Below are positions 48,603 through 60,447 of a stretch of DNA of 64,000 bases, piece by piece. The stretch is from assembly GCF_028335745.1 (NCBI RefSeq), contig NZ_CP116477.1:1364001-1428000 (forward strand). Reading direction: 5' to 3'. Under the pieces are notes generated by a model. The model had not been told where the DNA came from, did not search any database, and saw only the letters and a program-made list of their open reading frames with translations. Source of the stretch: Pectobacterium sp. A5351 (GTDB lineage Bacteria; Pseudomonadota; Gammaproteobacteria; Enterobacterales; Enterobacteriaceae). The first letter of the stretch is position 1. Every line of letters begins with the position of its first letter. The position numbers and the translations under genes were made by a program.

Positions 48603-48998
48603 GTCTGATGCTCCTTGTGTTGACGAAGCCCTAGGATTAGCACGAAAGGCGGTAGAAATCATCCTCTTCACCGCTGCTCTGCCATTGGTTGAATGCGCTA
48701 TTCGTAGGATTATCATGCGGGCTGAAAGCGGGAATGTGAATTATGCGTGTCGCTTAGCATTATTCTTGCAGTTTTTATTAAATGAAATCTCAATAAATGC
48801 ACTATATTACGCGCTGTGCATTTGAGTGCGTCGGTGCGGCAGCCACTATCGGGAAGCCTTATTCGCTTAAGGCAGGAGAAGGTGTTTTTCGCCTTGTCAG
48901 AGAAGGGATGTGACCGTCGGAATCTTCAACCTGTCTTGTGCTTCAGCGCCTTATTCTGTTTTGCTCTGACGCCTGGATTGACTGGGTCTTTATAACGA
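48603..48998. other. Intergenic region between the GST gene and bglX
   Basis: 396 bp between divergent genes. A 74-codon plus-strand ORF (48601-48825) overlaps the GST start and shows no family I know. I see no strong hairpin or repeat. The two promoters presumably lie here. Confidence 0.4.
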
Positions 48999-51305
48999 AT
49001 GAAATGGCTTACTTCACTGACTATAGCAATTGGACTTGCTTGTAATCCGGCGTTTGCGCAGGAATTGACGTCTGCGCCGGCATCAATATCGCCTTCACAT
49101 CAGCAACGCGACGCGTTTGTCACCGATCTGCTGAAGAAAATGACGCTGGAAGAGAAGATCGGCCAGCTCCGATTGATCAGCGTCGGGACGGATAACCCGA
49201 AAGAAGCCATTCGGGAAATGATCAGAAACGGCCAGGTTGGCGCGATTTTTAATACGGTAACCCGCCCGGACATTCGTGCAATGCAGGATCAGGTCATGCA
49301 GCTCAGCCGCCTGAAGATTCCGCTATTTTTTGCCTACGATGTGGTTCACGGCCAGCGCACCATTTTCCCTATCGCACTGGGGCTGGCTTCCAGTTGGGAT
49401 ATGAGCGCCATTGAGAAAAGCGCACGCGTGGCGGCTTATGAAGCGACGGAAGACGGCCTGAACATGACCTGGGCGCCGATGGTGGATATCACCCGCGATC
49501 CGCGCTGGGGCCGCGTGTCGGAAGGCTTCGGTGAAGATACCTGGCTGACCAGTAAAATTGCTGGTGTGGTCGTGAAAGCCTTCCAGGGCGATGACGTCAC
49601 CGGACGCCACTCGCTGATGACCAGCGTAAAACACTACGCGCTCTACGGCGCGGTGGAAGGTGGGCGCGACTATAACACCGTGGACATGAGTCCTCAGCGC
49701 ATGTTCCAGGACTATATGCCGCCTTATAAAGCGGCGATCGACGCGGGCAGCAGCGGTGTGATGGTGGCGCTTAACTCCATCAATGGCACGCCAGCGACTG
49801 CAAACAGTTGGTTGCTGAAAGATGTGCTGCGCGATCAGTGGAATTTCAAAGGCATCACCATTACCGATCACGGGGCGATTAAAGAGCTGATTAAGCACGG
49901 CGTGGCCAGCGATCCGCGTGATGCATCGCGTCTGGCGGTGAAATCCGGTATCGGCATGAGCATGAGCGACGAGTATTTCGTCCGTTATCTGCCCGATCTG
50001 GTGAAAAGCGGGGCGGTGAGTATGCAGGAGATTGATGATGCCTGCCGTCAGGTGCTGAACGTAAAATATGATATGGGGCTGTTTGACGATCCGTATCGTC
50101 ATCTGGGGCCGGCAGGTTCCGACCCGGTGGATACCAATGCGGAAAGCCGTTTACACCGTCTGGATGCTCGTGACGTGGCGCGTAAGAGCCTGGTGTTGTT
50201 GAAAAACCGTCTGCAAACGCTGCCGTTGAAAAAACAGGGCACGATCGCCGTGGTTGGTCCCTTGGCTGACAGCCAGCGCGATACGATGGGAAGTTGGTCT
50301 GCCGCAGGCGTCACGAAACAGACGATTACCGTTTATCAGGGCTTGAAGAATGCCGTCGGCGATAAAGCCACCCTTCTCTATGCCAAAGGTGCCAACGTCA
50401 GTAATCACAAAGGCATTATCGATTTCCTTAATCAGTATGAAGATGCTGTGCAGGTGGATAAACGTCCGCCGCAGGTGATGATCGATGAAGCCGTTGAAGC
50501 GGCGAAGAAGGCGGATGTCGTGGTTGCGGTCGTCGGCGAAGCGGCAGGCATGGCGCATGAAGCCTCCAGCCGCTCTAACATCGATCTGCCGCAAAGCCAG
50601 CGTGACCTGATCGCCGCGCTGAAAGCGACGGGTAAACCGCTGGTTCTGGTGCTGATGAATGGTCGTCCTCTGGCGCTGGTGCGTGAAGATCAGCAGGCCG
50701 ATGCGTTACTGGAAACCTGGTTCAGCGGCACGGAAGGTGGCAATGCAATCGCTGATGTGTTGTTTGGCGACTATAACCCGTCCGGCAAGCTACCGATGTC
50801 CTTCCCGCGTTCTGTTGGTCAGATCCCAATTTATTACAATCACCTGCCGTCAGGCCGTCCTTACACGCCGGAAAACCCAGGCAAATATACGTCTCACTAC
50901 TACGATGAAGCCAATGGGCCGCTCTATCCGTTCGGTTACGGCCTGAGCTATACCACTTTCAGCGTGTCAGACGTGCGTTTGTCGAGCCAGACGATGAAGC
51001 GTAACGGAACGATCGACGCCAGCGTGACAGTGAAAAACACTGGCAGCCGCGCAGGGGAAACCGTTGTGCAGCTGTACGTGCACGATGTGGTGGCTTCCAT
51101 CAGCCGTCCGGTGAAAGAGCTGCGTGGTTTTGAGAAAGTGATGCTCCAGCCGGGAGAGTCCCGCACGGTTACCTTCACGCTCGATCAGGATGCGCTGAAG
51201 TTCTACAATGCCCGCATGCAGCAGGTGGTGGAACCTGGCAAGTTTGACGTGATGATTGGTCTGGATTCACAGCGTGTGAAGAGCGAGAGTTTCACCCTGC
51301 TATAA
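48999..51305 (+). CDS. bglX: Periplasmic beta-glucosidase BglX
   Basis: 768-aa glycoside hydrolase family 3 enzyme. The signal peptide is residues 1-20 (AFA before QELTS). The N-terminal barrel holds the nucleophile Asp290 in GITITDHGAIKEL. The alpha/beta sandwich has NGRPLAL and TWFSGTEGGNAIADVLFGDYNPSGKLP. A fibronectin-III-like domain ends the protein. It splits beta-linked glucose from oligosaccharides, useful for a plant-wall degrader. A strong hairpin follows. Confidence 0.96.
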   Translation: MKWLTSLTIAIGLACNPAFAQELTSAPASISPSHQQRDAFVTDLLKKMTLEEKIGQLRLISVGTDNPKEAIREMIRNGQVGAIFNTVTRPDIRAMQDQVMQLSRLKIPLFFAYDVVHGQRTIFPIALGLASSWDMSAIEKSARVAAYEATEDGLNMTWAPMVDITRDPRWGRVSEGFGEDTWLTSKIAGVVVKAFQGDDVTGRHSLMTSVKHYALYGAVEGGRDYNTVDMSPQRMFQDYMPPYKAAIDAGSSGVMVALNSINGTPATANSWLLKDVLRDQWNFKGITITDHGAIKELIKHGVASDPRDASRLAVKSGIGMSMSDEYFVRYLPDLVKSGAVSMQEIDDACRQVLNVKYDMGLFDDPYRHLGPAGSDPVDTNAESRLHRLDARDVARKSLVLLKNRLQTLPLKKQGTIAVVGPLADSQRDTMGSWSAAGVTKQTITVYQGLKNAVGDKATLLYAKGANVSNHKGIIDFLNQYEDAVQVDKRPPQVMIDEAVEAAKKADVVVAVVGEAAGMAHEASSRSNIDLPQSQRDLIAALKATGKPLVLVLMNGRPLALVREDQQADALLETWFSGTEGGNAIADVLFGDYNPSGKLPMSFPRSVGQIPIYYNHLPSGRPYTPENPGKYTSHYYDEANGPLYPFGYGLSYTTFSVSDVRLSSQTMKRNGTIDASVTVKNTGSRAGETVVQLYVHDVVASISRPVKELRGFEKVMLQPGESRTVTFTLDQDALKFYNARMQQVVEPGKFDVMIGLDSQRVKSESFTLL

Positions 51306-51315
51306 TGATGGTTGT

Positions 51316-51346
51316 CTCGCCGCCGGGAGCAAGTGCCGGCGGCGAG
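51316..51346 (+). terminator. Hairpin after bglX
   Basis: 11-bp perfect stem CTCGCCGCCGG/CCGGCGGCGAG, 9-base loop, no T-run. It lies 10 bases past the bglX stop. Confidence 0.6.
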
Positions 51347-51431
51347 TGAATACGAAGGGTGATTATCGTCATACCGCGTGATTGCGGGAAATAGGGTATT
51401 GCGGGAGAGTAAGGTATTGCAGGAGAAAGGT

Positions 51432-51971
51432 ATGCCGTTGACTGAAGTGGTTCTTGTTGATGAAAGTGACAAGCCAACGGGCGTAATGGAAAAGCAGGAA
51501 GCGCATGTAAAAGGAGCCTTACATCGTGCGATCACCGTCTATATTTTCAACTCTCGCCAGCAAATGTTATTGCAGCAGCGGGCGGAGGAGAAATACCACA
51601 GCGGCGGTTTATGGAGCAATACCTGTTGCAGCCATCCTGCGCCCGGTGAAGAGACATTACAGGCGGCACACCGCCGTTTGTATGAAGAAATGGGATTACG
51701 CTGTGTGCTAACGCCGATGTTCACGTTGACTTATCGCCTGCCGCTGGATAACGGGCTGATTGAGCATGAGCTGGGGCATGTGTATTTTGGCGTAACGGAT
51801 GACCTCCCGCGGATGAATCCCGATGAAGTGTCGAACTATGAATACCAATCAATGGACGACATTGCACAGCGGATGACGGCGACGCCCGAACAGTTTACCG
51901 CCTGGTTCCAACTGACCTTCGCGCGTATTCCTGAGTACTGGCAGACGTTTCAGTCTGAGCAATCACGCTAG
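51432..51971 (+). CDS. idi: Isopentenyl-diphosphate delta-isomerase (type I)
   Basis: 179-aa Nudix-fold enzyme that interconverts IPP and DMAPP. The metal/catalytic block is SNTCCSHPAPGEE (catalytic Cys66 by alignment), with the Nudix helix RRLYEEMGL and the catalytic glutamate in IEHELGHVYFG. I chose the start MPLTEVVLVDE for its AGGAGAAAGG box; an upstream in-frame ATG at 51378 adds 18 unrelated residues. Confidence 0.95.
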   Translation: MPLTEVVLVDESDKPTGVMEKQEAHVKGALHRAITVYIFNSRQQMLLQQRAEEKYHSGGLWSNTCCSHPAPGEETLQAAHRRLYEEMGLRCVLTPMFTLTYRLPLDNGLIEHELGHVYFGVTDDLPRMNPDEVSNYEYQSMDDIAQRMTATPEQFTAWFQLTFARIPEYWQTFQSEQSR

Positions 51972-52093
51972 CCAGAACGGCCGTGTTAGCTAAACCACTG
52001 CGTTAATTGCCGCGTTTCCATGCGGCACTGTTCGTGCATTCTTACCGTAAATTTGTGCCGTAGGGATAGAGGTAACTCTGCGAGTAGAATGCT

Positions 52094-52201
52094 TCAGCCT
52101 GAGTGCACGATAATAATGTAACCCACCAGCATCATACCGGAGATGCCACCTAAGGAAAGCAGGGCAAAGAGACCGATAATACCGATTTTTTGAAGAGTCA
52201 T
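52094..52201 (-). CDS. yohO: Small membrane protein YohO
   Basis: 35-codon gene (begins MTLQKIGIIGLFALLSLGG, then ISGMMLVGYIIIVHSG). It matches E. coli YohO in length (35 aa) and pattern (KIGVIALFLFMALGG...GGVMLAGYTFIL), including the glycine pairs in its single membrane span. A strong AAAAGGATAACCTG ribosome binding site precedes the ATG. The function is unknown. It lies 102 bases downstream of the LysE-type gene on the same strand. Confidence 0.85.
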   Translation of the reverse strand: MTLQKIGIIGLFALLSLGGISGMMLVGYIIIVHSG

Positions 52202-52303
52202 CAGGTTATCCTTTTGTTAATTGCCCCGAATTATAAAGCCTTCCGCCCATGAAACAAGGTTGAAACGCACCTTGTTTCTGATTAGTGAAATACTGGCTTC
52301 TGA

Positions 52304-52996
52304 TTAGCGAAATAAAAGTAGCAGGCCGAAACACAGCAGAATGACGCCAGCACCGCGTTCAATCGGGTTAAGCCAGCGGGTTAAACGCTGCTGAATCAAC
52401 GGACGAGCGATCAGTGCGGCGATCAGCAGATCCCACACCAGAACGACAGAAAACATCCAGCCACCGCTGACGAATTGCTGCGTGGGTGTCACATTCTGCC
52501 CAAGAATACTGGTCATCAGGCTGATGTAGAACAGCATGTTTTTGGGATTCAACAGCGCCGAGCCGAGTCCCAGCAAAATTTGTTTACGCAGTGTCGGGCA
52601 GTGGTCGGACGGTTGTTCCACCTGTAGCGAGAGCACTGAACGACTTTTCACTATCTGATAACCCACCCAGAGCAGATAAGCCGCCCCGGCTAACTCGATG
52701 AGGGTAAACAGCGTAGGCGAATGTTGAATGCCTGCCCAGCCAATCGCCGCCAGCAGAATGTAAATACTGTTACCCAGCGCGATGCCAAAACAAATTCCCG
52801 CACTGCCGCGCAGTCGGTAGCGAATAGCGTAGGCCGTCAGCAGGAAGAAATCCGGGCCAGGGCTCAGTAGCGCGACAAAATGCGCCAGTGCCAGAGCGGG
52901 AAAGTGAGTGGGAAAGAGAGCCTCAGCGGAAAAAAGGGTATTGATAAACGGGGCATCGATAAACGTGGTATTGGTGAACGTAGCATTGATAAACAT
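52304..52996 (-). CDS. LysE/RhtB family amino acid exporter
   Basis: 230-aa inner-membrane exporter with six membrane segments. The family block HFVALLSPGPDFFLLTAYAIRYRLRGSAGICFG opens it, and NPKNMLFYISLMT follows in the second half. The first 20 residues are a pentapeptide repeat (FINAT/FTNTT/FIDAP/FINTL) encoded by a 15-bp minisatellite that contains the start codon. The core starts only at FSAEALFPTHF. An AraC regulator lies upstream on the same strand, probably its activator. The substrate is unknown. Confidence 0.87.
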   Translation of the reverse strand: MFINATFTNTTFIDAPFINTLFSAEALFPTHFPALALAHFVALLSPGPDFFLLTAYAIRYRLRGSAGICFGIALGNSIYILLAAIGWAGIQHSPTLFTLIELAGAAYLLWVGYQIVKSRSVLSLQVEQPSDHCPTLRKQILLGLGSALLNPKNMLFYISLMTSILGQNVTPTQQFVSGGWMFSVVLVWDLLIAALIARPLIQQRLTRWLNPIERGAGVILLCFGLLLLFR

Positions 52997-52999
52997 GGT
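52940..52999. repeat. 15-bp minisatellite at the 5' end of the LysE-type gene
   Basis: Four tandem units of ATTGATAAACGTGGT (52940, 52955, 52970, 52985), with 1-3 changes each. The unit is a multiple of three, so copy number changes keep the frame. One unit supplies the ATG. Confidence 0.88.
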
Positions 53000-53048
53000 A
53001 TATCTGACCTCAATAGGTAATAGAGGCCAGTCTAGACAAGGCGTTCCG

Positions 53049-53882
53049 CTATTTATTGTCAAATATTGATCGCGCGTACTGACCCGGCGTCGCGGCGGTG
53101 TATTGCACAAATGTTTTGTGGAAATGGCTTTGATCGCAGAAGCCGCTTTGATAGCTGGCATCAACCAATGGCGTGCCTTGTTTCAGCAGTGATTTAGCAT
53201 ACTCAATGCGGGCATTATTCAGGAATGCCATCGGTGTAATGCCGGTATCGTGACGAAATTGTCGCACGATAGTTTCACGTCTCAGGCTTAGCTCCTCCGC
53301 CAGCGTTTCCAGCGAGGGCGCTTCTTGCAAATTATTCAGCAAACGTTCGCGCACATGGCGCGTCGTGGTTTGCGACACCTGATGCGGTAATGCTGGCAAA
53401 CAGGATGGCGCGGGCAGGCAATATTGTTGCCAGATGGGTGCCAGCATCGCTTTGAGTTGGTTATCTGCCGACGCAATGTCCCCCCGAGACAGCAGGGCAA
53501 TGACGTGTTGATAATGTATAAACAGGTCGGGATCGCACAAGACGACGCAGTTGCAACGCAAGGTATCTACTTGATAACCACAGTGAGTAGAAATTTGAGC
53601 GAGACACCATTCCGCATCCAGGTACAGCATGTGATAACTGCGCGTTTTGCCGGGCAGCGGATTACAACTGTGTGGCTGCTCGGGATCGATAAAGATCAGG
53701 TCGCCAACCTGTAAGTGGTGAATGTCGTTACGGTAATGGCAAAGCGTTTCGCCGTGTTCTATCGCCCCCAATCGAAAATTGCGCATGGCTGTGTATTTTA
53801 TAGGCATGACTGCTGTTGCGCGTGCTGCGGCTTTCAACGTGCGGTAATCGTGGTGAAAACCAGTACGATTGGTTAATGGCAT
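53049..53882 (-). CDS. AraC family transcriptional regulator
   Basis: 277-aa regulator. The N-terminal cupin-like sensor (ETLCHYRNDIHHLQVGDLIFIDPEQPHSC) is of the AraC ligand-binding type. The C-terminal two-helix-turn-helix domain runs from about residue 175 (LETLAEELSLRRETIVRQFRHDTGITPMAFLNNARIEYA through DQSHFHKTFVQYTAATPGQYA). It lies directly upstream of the LysE-type exporter, on the same strand. AraC-plus-LysE pairs are common, so local control is likely. Confidence 0.9.
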   Translation of the reverse strand: MPLTNRTGFHHDYRTLKAAARATAVMPIKYTAMRNFRLGAIEHGETLCHYRNDIHHLQVGDLIFIDPEQPHSCNPLPGKTRSYHMLYLDAEWCLAQISTHCGYQVDTLRCNCVVLCDPDLFIHYQHVIALLSRGDIASADNQLKAMLAPIWQQYCLPAPSCLPALPHQVSQTTTRHVRERLLNNLQEAPSLETLAEELSLRRETIVRQFRHDTGITPMAFLNNARIEYAKSLLKQGTPLVDASYQSGFCDQSHFHKTFVQYTAATPGQYARSIFDNK

Positions 53883-54103
53883 GGACTGAGGACATAATTT
53901 ACCGAAGCTATTGTTTACGAAAATAGCATTTACCGCTCGCGATAAAGGTCGTGTTTGATAAACATATGTGTCTGGTAAAAAGAATAACTTACCCTAATCG
54001 TTGGGCGGAAGATTGTCGAGGTTGGAATGGACGGTGATATCGGCTGACGTCGCCGAGCGTCTGTGGGACAATGGCGGTCAGATTACACAAATACAGAGTA
54101 TGC

Positions 54104-56203
54104 ATGACGCTGTCCCCCGCAATAAAATTGCAGATTGGTCAATGGTATAAGGCCCTGCAAGAACAAATCCCGGATTTTATTTCCCGCGTTCCCCAGCGAC
54201 AGATGATTGCCGAAGTGGCGAAAACGCTGGCGGGGGATTACCCGCGCCATCTGGCTATTGAAGCGCCAACCGGCGTCGGGAAAACGCTTTCTTACCTGAT
54301 TCCGGGCATTGCGGTGGGGCGTGCGGAGGATAAAACGCTGGTGGTCAGCACGGCGAATGTGGCGTTGCAGGATCAGATTTACAGCAAAGATTTGCCGCTG
54401 TTGCAGAAGTTTATTCCCGAACTGAAATTTACCGCCGCATTTGGTCGTCGTCGTTATATTTGCCCGCGCAATCTGGCGATGCTGGCCACCGATCCCGATG
54501 CGCAGGGGGATTTACCGCTCTTTCTGGATGATGAACTGATGTCCGCCAGCAAGGAGGAAAAGCGTACCTGTGTGCGGCTCGAAAAGGCGCTGCAAGGTTA
54601 CGCCTGGGACGGACTGCGCGACCATTATCAGGATACGATTGACGATAGCCTGTGGCAGAAGCTAAGTACCGACAAAGCGAACTGTCTCGCGCACAACTGC
54701 CATTACTATCGTGAGTGCCCGTTCTTCATCGCACGGCGTGAGATCGAACAGGCCGATGTGGTTGTCACCAACCATGCGCTGGTAATGGCGGCGATGGAAA
54801 GTGAGTCGGTACTGCCTCCCCCTAAGAATCTCCTGCTGGTGCTCGATGAAGGGCACCATATTCCTGACGTTGCCCGCGATACGCTGGAGATGTCCGGTGA
54901 TATTCATCCCGCTTATATGATGGCGCAGTTGGAACAGCTGGTGCAGCTCATCGGGCAATGTATGGCGCAGTTTGCCCCTAAATCACCACCGCGGCTCGCT
55001 AACAGCGAACGGTTAACCAGCCACTGTGAGGAGATCCGCGAGTGCGTGCTGTTTTTCTCGCAAATGTGCGGTCTGTTCCTTCCGCCTGACCGGCAGGAAA
55101 CCGAGTACCGCTTTGCGATGGGCAAAATGCCGGATGAAATGCGCGAACTCTGCGTTCGGTTGTTCAAATTGACCGACACGCTGCGGGCGCTGGCTGAGTA
55201 TATGCTTAACGACCTGAGTGAGAAAACTGGGAAGCATGATGTGGTGCGGGTCTATCATGCCTTGTTGAAAATGAGCCGCCAGCAGGGCTACCTTGAGTCT
55301 ATGAGTAAACTGTGGCGGCTGGCGGCAATGGAAAAATCCTCGAATGCGCCGGTTTCCAAATGGATCACGCGGGAAATGCGTGATAACCAGCCGCATCTTC
55401 ACCTGCACTGCGCGGGAATCCGCGTCTGCGACCAGCTTGAAAGGCTACTGTGGAGTAAGGTGTCGCACGTCGTGGTGACCTCGGCAACGCTGCGCTCGCT
55501 GAACAGTTTCGCGCGCCTACAGGAACTTTCCGGTCTGGGTGAGCAGGAAGGCGATACGTTCATTGCGCTGGATTCGCCGTTTAACCACCGTGAGCAGGGG
55601 CGTTTGGTGATTCCCAAAATGCGCTATGAACCGCTGATGGAATCGGAAGCGCAGCATGTTGCTGAAATGGCGCAGTTTTTCCGGGCGGAGTTAAAGCAGG
55701 ATAAGCATAAAGGGATACTGATGCTGTTTGCCAGCCAGCGTGCCATGCAGCTATTTCTGACGCAGGTGACCGATTTACGCCTGATGCTGCTGGTTCAGGG
55801 AGATAAGCCGCGCTACAGGCTGGTTGAGTTACATCGTCAGCGGGTACAGGAAGGTCAGACGAGCGTGCTGATTGGCTTACAATCTTTTGCGGAAGGGTTG
55901 GATCTGAAAGGGGATCTCCTTTCTCAGGTGCATATCCATAAAATCGCGTTTCCGCCCATCGACAGCCCGGTGATTCTGACGGAAGGCGAGTGGCTAAAAA
56001 GCCTCAAACGGCACCCGTTTATCGTACAAAGCTTACCCAGCGCCTCATTTAACCTCATCCAGCAGGTTGGACGCCTGATTCGCAGCCATGACTGCTTTGG
56101 CGAAATCGTCATTTACGATCGCCGCCTGTTGACTAAAGGCTATGGCGCACAGTTGCTCGCGGCGCTGCCCGTCTTCCCGATCGAACAGCGAGATATGCCA
56201 TAA
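54104..56203 (+). CDS. dinG: ATP-dependent DNA helicase DinG
   Basis: 699-aa XPD-like 5'-3' helicase that unwinds R-loops and D-loops. Walker A APTGVGKT is at about 54-61. Iron-sulfur cysteines are in YICPRNL and CLAHNCHYYRECPFF. The DEGH box is LDEGHHIPD, and motif VI is in QQVGRLIRSH. I chose the start MTLSPAIKLQ by homology. E. coli dinG is LexA-controlled, but I find no CTGT-N8-ACAG box near the start here. Confidence 0.95.
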   Translation: MTLSPAIKLQIGQWYKALQEQIPDFISRVPQRQMIAEVAKTLAGDYPRHLAIEAPTGVGKTLSYLIPGIAVGRAEDKTLVVSTANVALQDQIYSKDLPLLQKFIPELKFTAAFGRRRYICPRNLAMLATDPDAQGDLPLFLDDELMSASKEEKRTCVRLEKALQGYAWDGLRDHYQDTIDDSLWQKLSTDKANCLAHNCHYYRECPFFIARREIEQADVVVTNHALVMAAMESESVLPPPKNLLLVLDEGHHIPDVARDTLEMSGDIHPAYMMAQLEQLVQLIGQCMAQFAPKSPPRLANSERLTSHCEEIRECVLFFSQMCGLFLPPDRQETEYRFAMGKMPDEMRELCVRLFKLTDTLRALAEYMLNDLSEKTGKHDVVRVYHALLKMSRQQGYLESMSKLWRLAAMEKSSNAPVSKWITREMRDNQPHLHLHCAGIRVCDQLERLLWSKVSHVVVTSATLRSLNSFARLQELSGLGEQEGDTFIALDSPFNHREQGRLVIPKMRYEPLMESEAQHVAEMAQFFRAELKQDKHKGILMLFASQRAMQLFLTQVTDLRLMLLVQGDKPRYRLVELHRQRVQEGQTSVLIGLQSFAEGLDLKGDLLSQVHIHKIAFPPIDSPVILTEGEWLKSLKRHPFIVQSLPSASFNLIQQVGRLIRSHDCFGEIVIYDRRLLTKGYGAQLLAALPVFPIEQRDMP

Positions 56204-58279
<2,076 letters not shown>

Positions 58280-58285
58280 TGTAGC

Positions 58286-58313
58286 AAGGACGGGGAAACC
58301 CCCGTCCTTTTCT
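58286..58313 (+). terminator. Terminator between prtW and inh
   Basis: 10-bp perfect stem AAGGACGGGG/CCCCGTCCTT, AAAC loop, and a short T-rich tail. It would make prtW the most abundant message, with partial readthrough to inh-prtDEF. Confidence 0.87.
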
Positions 58314-58333
58314 GTTATCGACTAGGGGCCACT

Positions 58334-58696
58334 ATGAAAAAGTTAATCATCGCGGCGTTGTTAAGTGCAATAAGCGGAGGATGTATGGCAAGTAGTCTGA
58401 AATTGCCTTCAGCAAGTGAACTAAGCGGCGTATGGCAATTGCGTGGCGGAGAACAGCAGTGTGAGGTTGTGCTGCACAATACACCGTTAGTGGATAATAC
58501 CTGGCGTCTTGAGGGTGATGCACAGTGTTTAAAAGTGCTGCTGCCAGATGTGCCTGCCGGGTGGCGGCCGACGCCGGACGGTATCACGCTGACGAAAGCG
58601 CAGGGGCAGTCCGTCGCGTTTTTTAGCAAGGAAAAAGAGGGCTATACGCTGACATTGCCTGATGGCAGTACACGGACGTTGCATAAACAGCCCTGA
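58334..58696 (+). CDS. inh: Periplasmic metalloprotease inhibitor Inh
   Basis: 120-aa protein with a signal peptide (about 1-19) and the AprI/Inh beta-barrel. The mature start [15 protein letters not shown] matches Dickeya Inh, whose N-terminal strand plugs the protease active site. Two cysteines (EQQCEV and AQCLKV) form the family disulfide. It protects the producer from its own protease. It is followed by prtD after 17 bases. Confidence 0.93.
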   Translation: MKKLIIAALLSAISGGCMASSLKLPSASELSGVWQLRGGEQQCEVVLHNTPLVDNTWRLEGDAQCLKVLLPDVPAGWRPTPDGITLTKAQGQSVAFFSKEKEGYTLTLPDGSTRTLHKQP

Positions 58697-58713
58697 CAGG
58701 AGAGGCAAACGCA

Positions 58714-60441
58714 GTGAGTCAACTAGCAAATAAGGAACGTTCGTTGTTGAGTATACTGCGTCCTTTCCGGCGCAGCTTTTGGAGCATTGGGATTTTCAGC
58801 GCCATCGTTAATCTACTGATGCTGTCGCCTTCTATCTATATGCTTCAGGTTTACGATCGCGTACTGGCGTCGGGGAATGGCACTACGCTGCTGATGCTTA
58901 CCCTGCTGATTGCTGGGCTAGGGGTATTCATGGCGGCACTCGAATGGGTGCGCAGCCTGCTTGTTGTCAGACTCGGAACCCGGATCGATCTACAACTGAA
59001 TCAACAGGTCTTCAACGCCGCGTTTGAGCGCAATCTGGAAGCCGGTGAGGCCAAAGCGGGTCAGGCGCTGAACGATCTCACGCTATTGCGGCAGTTCATT
59101 ACGGGCAATTCACTGTTTGCCTTCTTTGATATTCCCTGGTTTCCCTTCTTTTTATTGGTGCTGTTCCTGATCCACCCGGTTCTCGGTCTGGTGGCGCTGG
59201 GAGGGACGGTGGTGTTGGTGCTGCTGGCGTGGCTGAATCAGTATCTCACCACATCGCCTTTGGAAGAGGCTAACCATGAAGCGCTACAGGCGACTCATCT
59301 TGCGGATACGCAACTGCGCAATGCAGAAGTTATTGAATCGATGGGGATGCTGCCTAATTTGCGCCGCCGCTGGCTGGGGCAACACTACCGCTTTATTACC
59401 TTGCAAAATCTGGCAAGTGAACGGGCTGCGGTTGTCGGCGCGGCATCCAAACATGCACGCGTTTTTCTGCAATCGCTGATGCTCGGCGTGGGTGCCTTGC
59501 TCGCGATTAAGGGCGAGATTACGCCGGGCATGATGATTGCGGGATCAATTCTTATCGGGCGTGTGCTGAGTCCTATCGATCAGTTTATTGGTATTTGGAA
59601 ACCGTTAAGCAGCGCTCGTCAGGCCTGGCATCGACTGAGTCGTATCATGGCGGCATATCCGCCGAAAGCGACGCCGATGGCGTTGCCTGCGCCAGTTGGC
59701 CAGCTCAGCGTCGAGAATCTGCTGTTGCAGACGCCACAAGGGGCGGCCAGGTTGCAGGACATCCATTTCTCGCTTCAGGCCGGAGAAACGCTGGCGATTC
59801 TGGGCGCATCCGGTTCGGGGAAATCGACACTGGCACGTCTGCTGGTGGCGACACAGACTCCGACGCGCGGCAAGGTTCGACTGGATGGCGCCGATCTCAG
59901 CCAGGTAGATAAAACCGCGTTTGGCCCGGCGATGGGCTACCTGCCGCAGGATGTACAGCTCTTTAAGGGCACGCTGGCGGAGAATATTTCTCGCTTTGGC
60001 GAACATGATGCGGAAAAAATTGTGGCGGCGGCGAAGCTGGCTGGTGTGCACGACATGATTCTTAGCCAGCCGCAGGGATATGACACCCCTCTCGGCGCTG
60101 ACGGCAACGGGCTGTCGGGCGGGCAGCGGCAGCGCATCGCTCTGGCGCGTGCGGTGTATGGTGACCCTTGTCTGCTGGTGCTTGATGAACCGAATTCCAG
60201 CCTCGATAACGAAGGTGAAATGGCACTGGCGCAGGCGATCTCGCATCTTCAGAAGCGGGGGGCGACGGTGGTACTGATTACACACCGTCCTGCATTAACG
60301 ACGCTGGCGCATAAGATTCTGGTGCTTAATCAGGGGAGGCAGCAACGCTTTGGCCCTGCGCGCGATATTCTGAGCGAACTGCAGCCGCGTCGTGCCGCCA
60401 ATCAGGCACAAATGGCCCCTTCTGCCGCTGTCCAGCGGTAA
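58714..60441 (+). CDS. prtD: Type I secretion ABC transporter PrtD
   Basis: 575-aa inner-membrane exporter for the metalloprotease. The N-terminal six-helix transmembrane domain is followed by the ATPase: Walker [10 protein letters not shown] near residue 364, signature [16 protein letters not shown] and Walker [13 protein letters not shown]. The start is a GTG with AGGAGAGG before it. It works with PrtE and PrtF as a continuous channel to the outside. Confidence 0.95.
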   Translation: MSQLANKERSLLSILRPFRRSFWSIGIFSAIVNLLMLSPSIYMLQVYDRVLASGNGTTLLMLTLLIAGLGVFMAALEWVRSLLVVRLGTRIDLQLNQQVFNAAFERNLEAGEAKAGQALNDLTLLRQFITGNSLFAFFDIPWFPFFLLVLFLIHPVLGLVALGGTVVLVLLAWLNQYLTTSPLEEANHEALQATHLADTQLRNAEVIESMGMLPNLRRRWLGQHYRFITLQNLASERAAVVGAASKHARVFLQSLMLGVGALLAIKGEITPGMMIAGSILIGRVLSPIDQFIGIWKPLSSARQAWHRLSRIMAAYPPKATPMALPAPVGQLSVENLLLQTPQGAARLQDIHFSLQAGETLAILGASGSGKSTLARLLVATQTPTRGKVRLDGADLSQVDKTAFGPAMGYLPQDVQLFKGTLAENISRFGEHDAEKIVAAAKLAGVHDMILSQPQGYDTPLGADGNGLSGGQRQRIALARAVYGDPCLLVLDEPNSSLDNEGEMALAQAISHLQKRGATVVLITHRPALTTLAHKILVLNQGRQQRFGPARDILSELQPRRAANQAQMAPSAAVQR

Positions 60442-60447
60442 CATGGA

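Noticed and set aside
48601..48825. 74-codon plus-strand ORF before bglX
   Set aside because: It begins inside the start region of the GST gene on the other strand. No homology that I recognise.
49323..50102. 259-codon minus-strand ORF opposite bglX
   Set aside because: Antisense shadow of bglX; histidine/arginine-rich composition only.
53883..54103. LexA box for dinG
   Set aside because: I looked for CTGT-N8-ACAG. CTGT (54061) and ACAG (54093) are present but 28 bases apart, so no operator is called.
59605..60285. 226-codon minus-strand ORF opposite prtD
   Set aside because: Antisense to the ATPase domain of prtD; no independent support.
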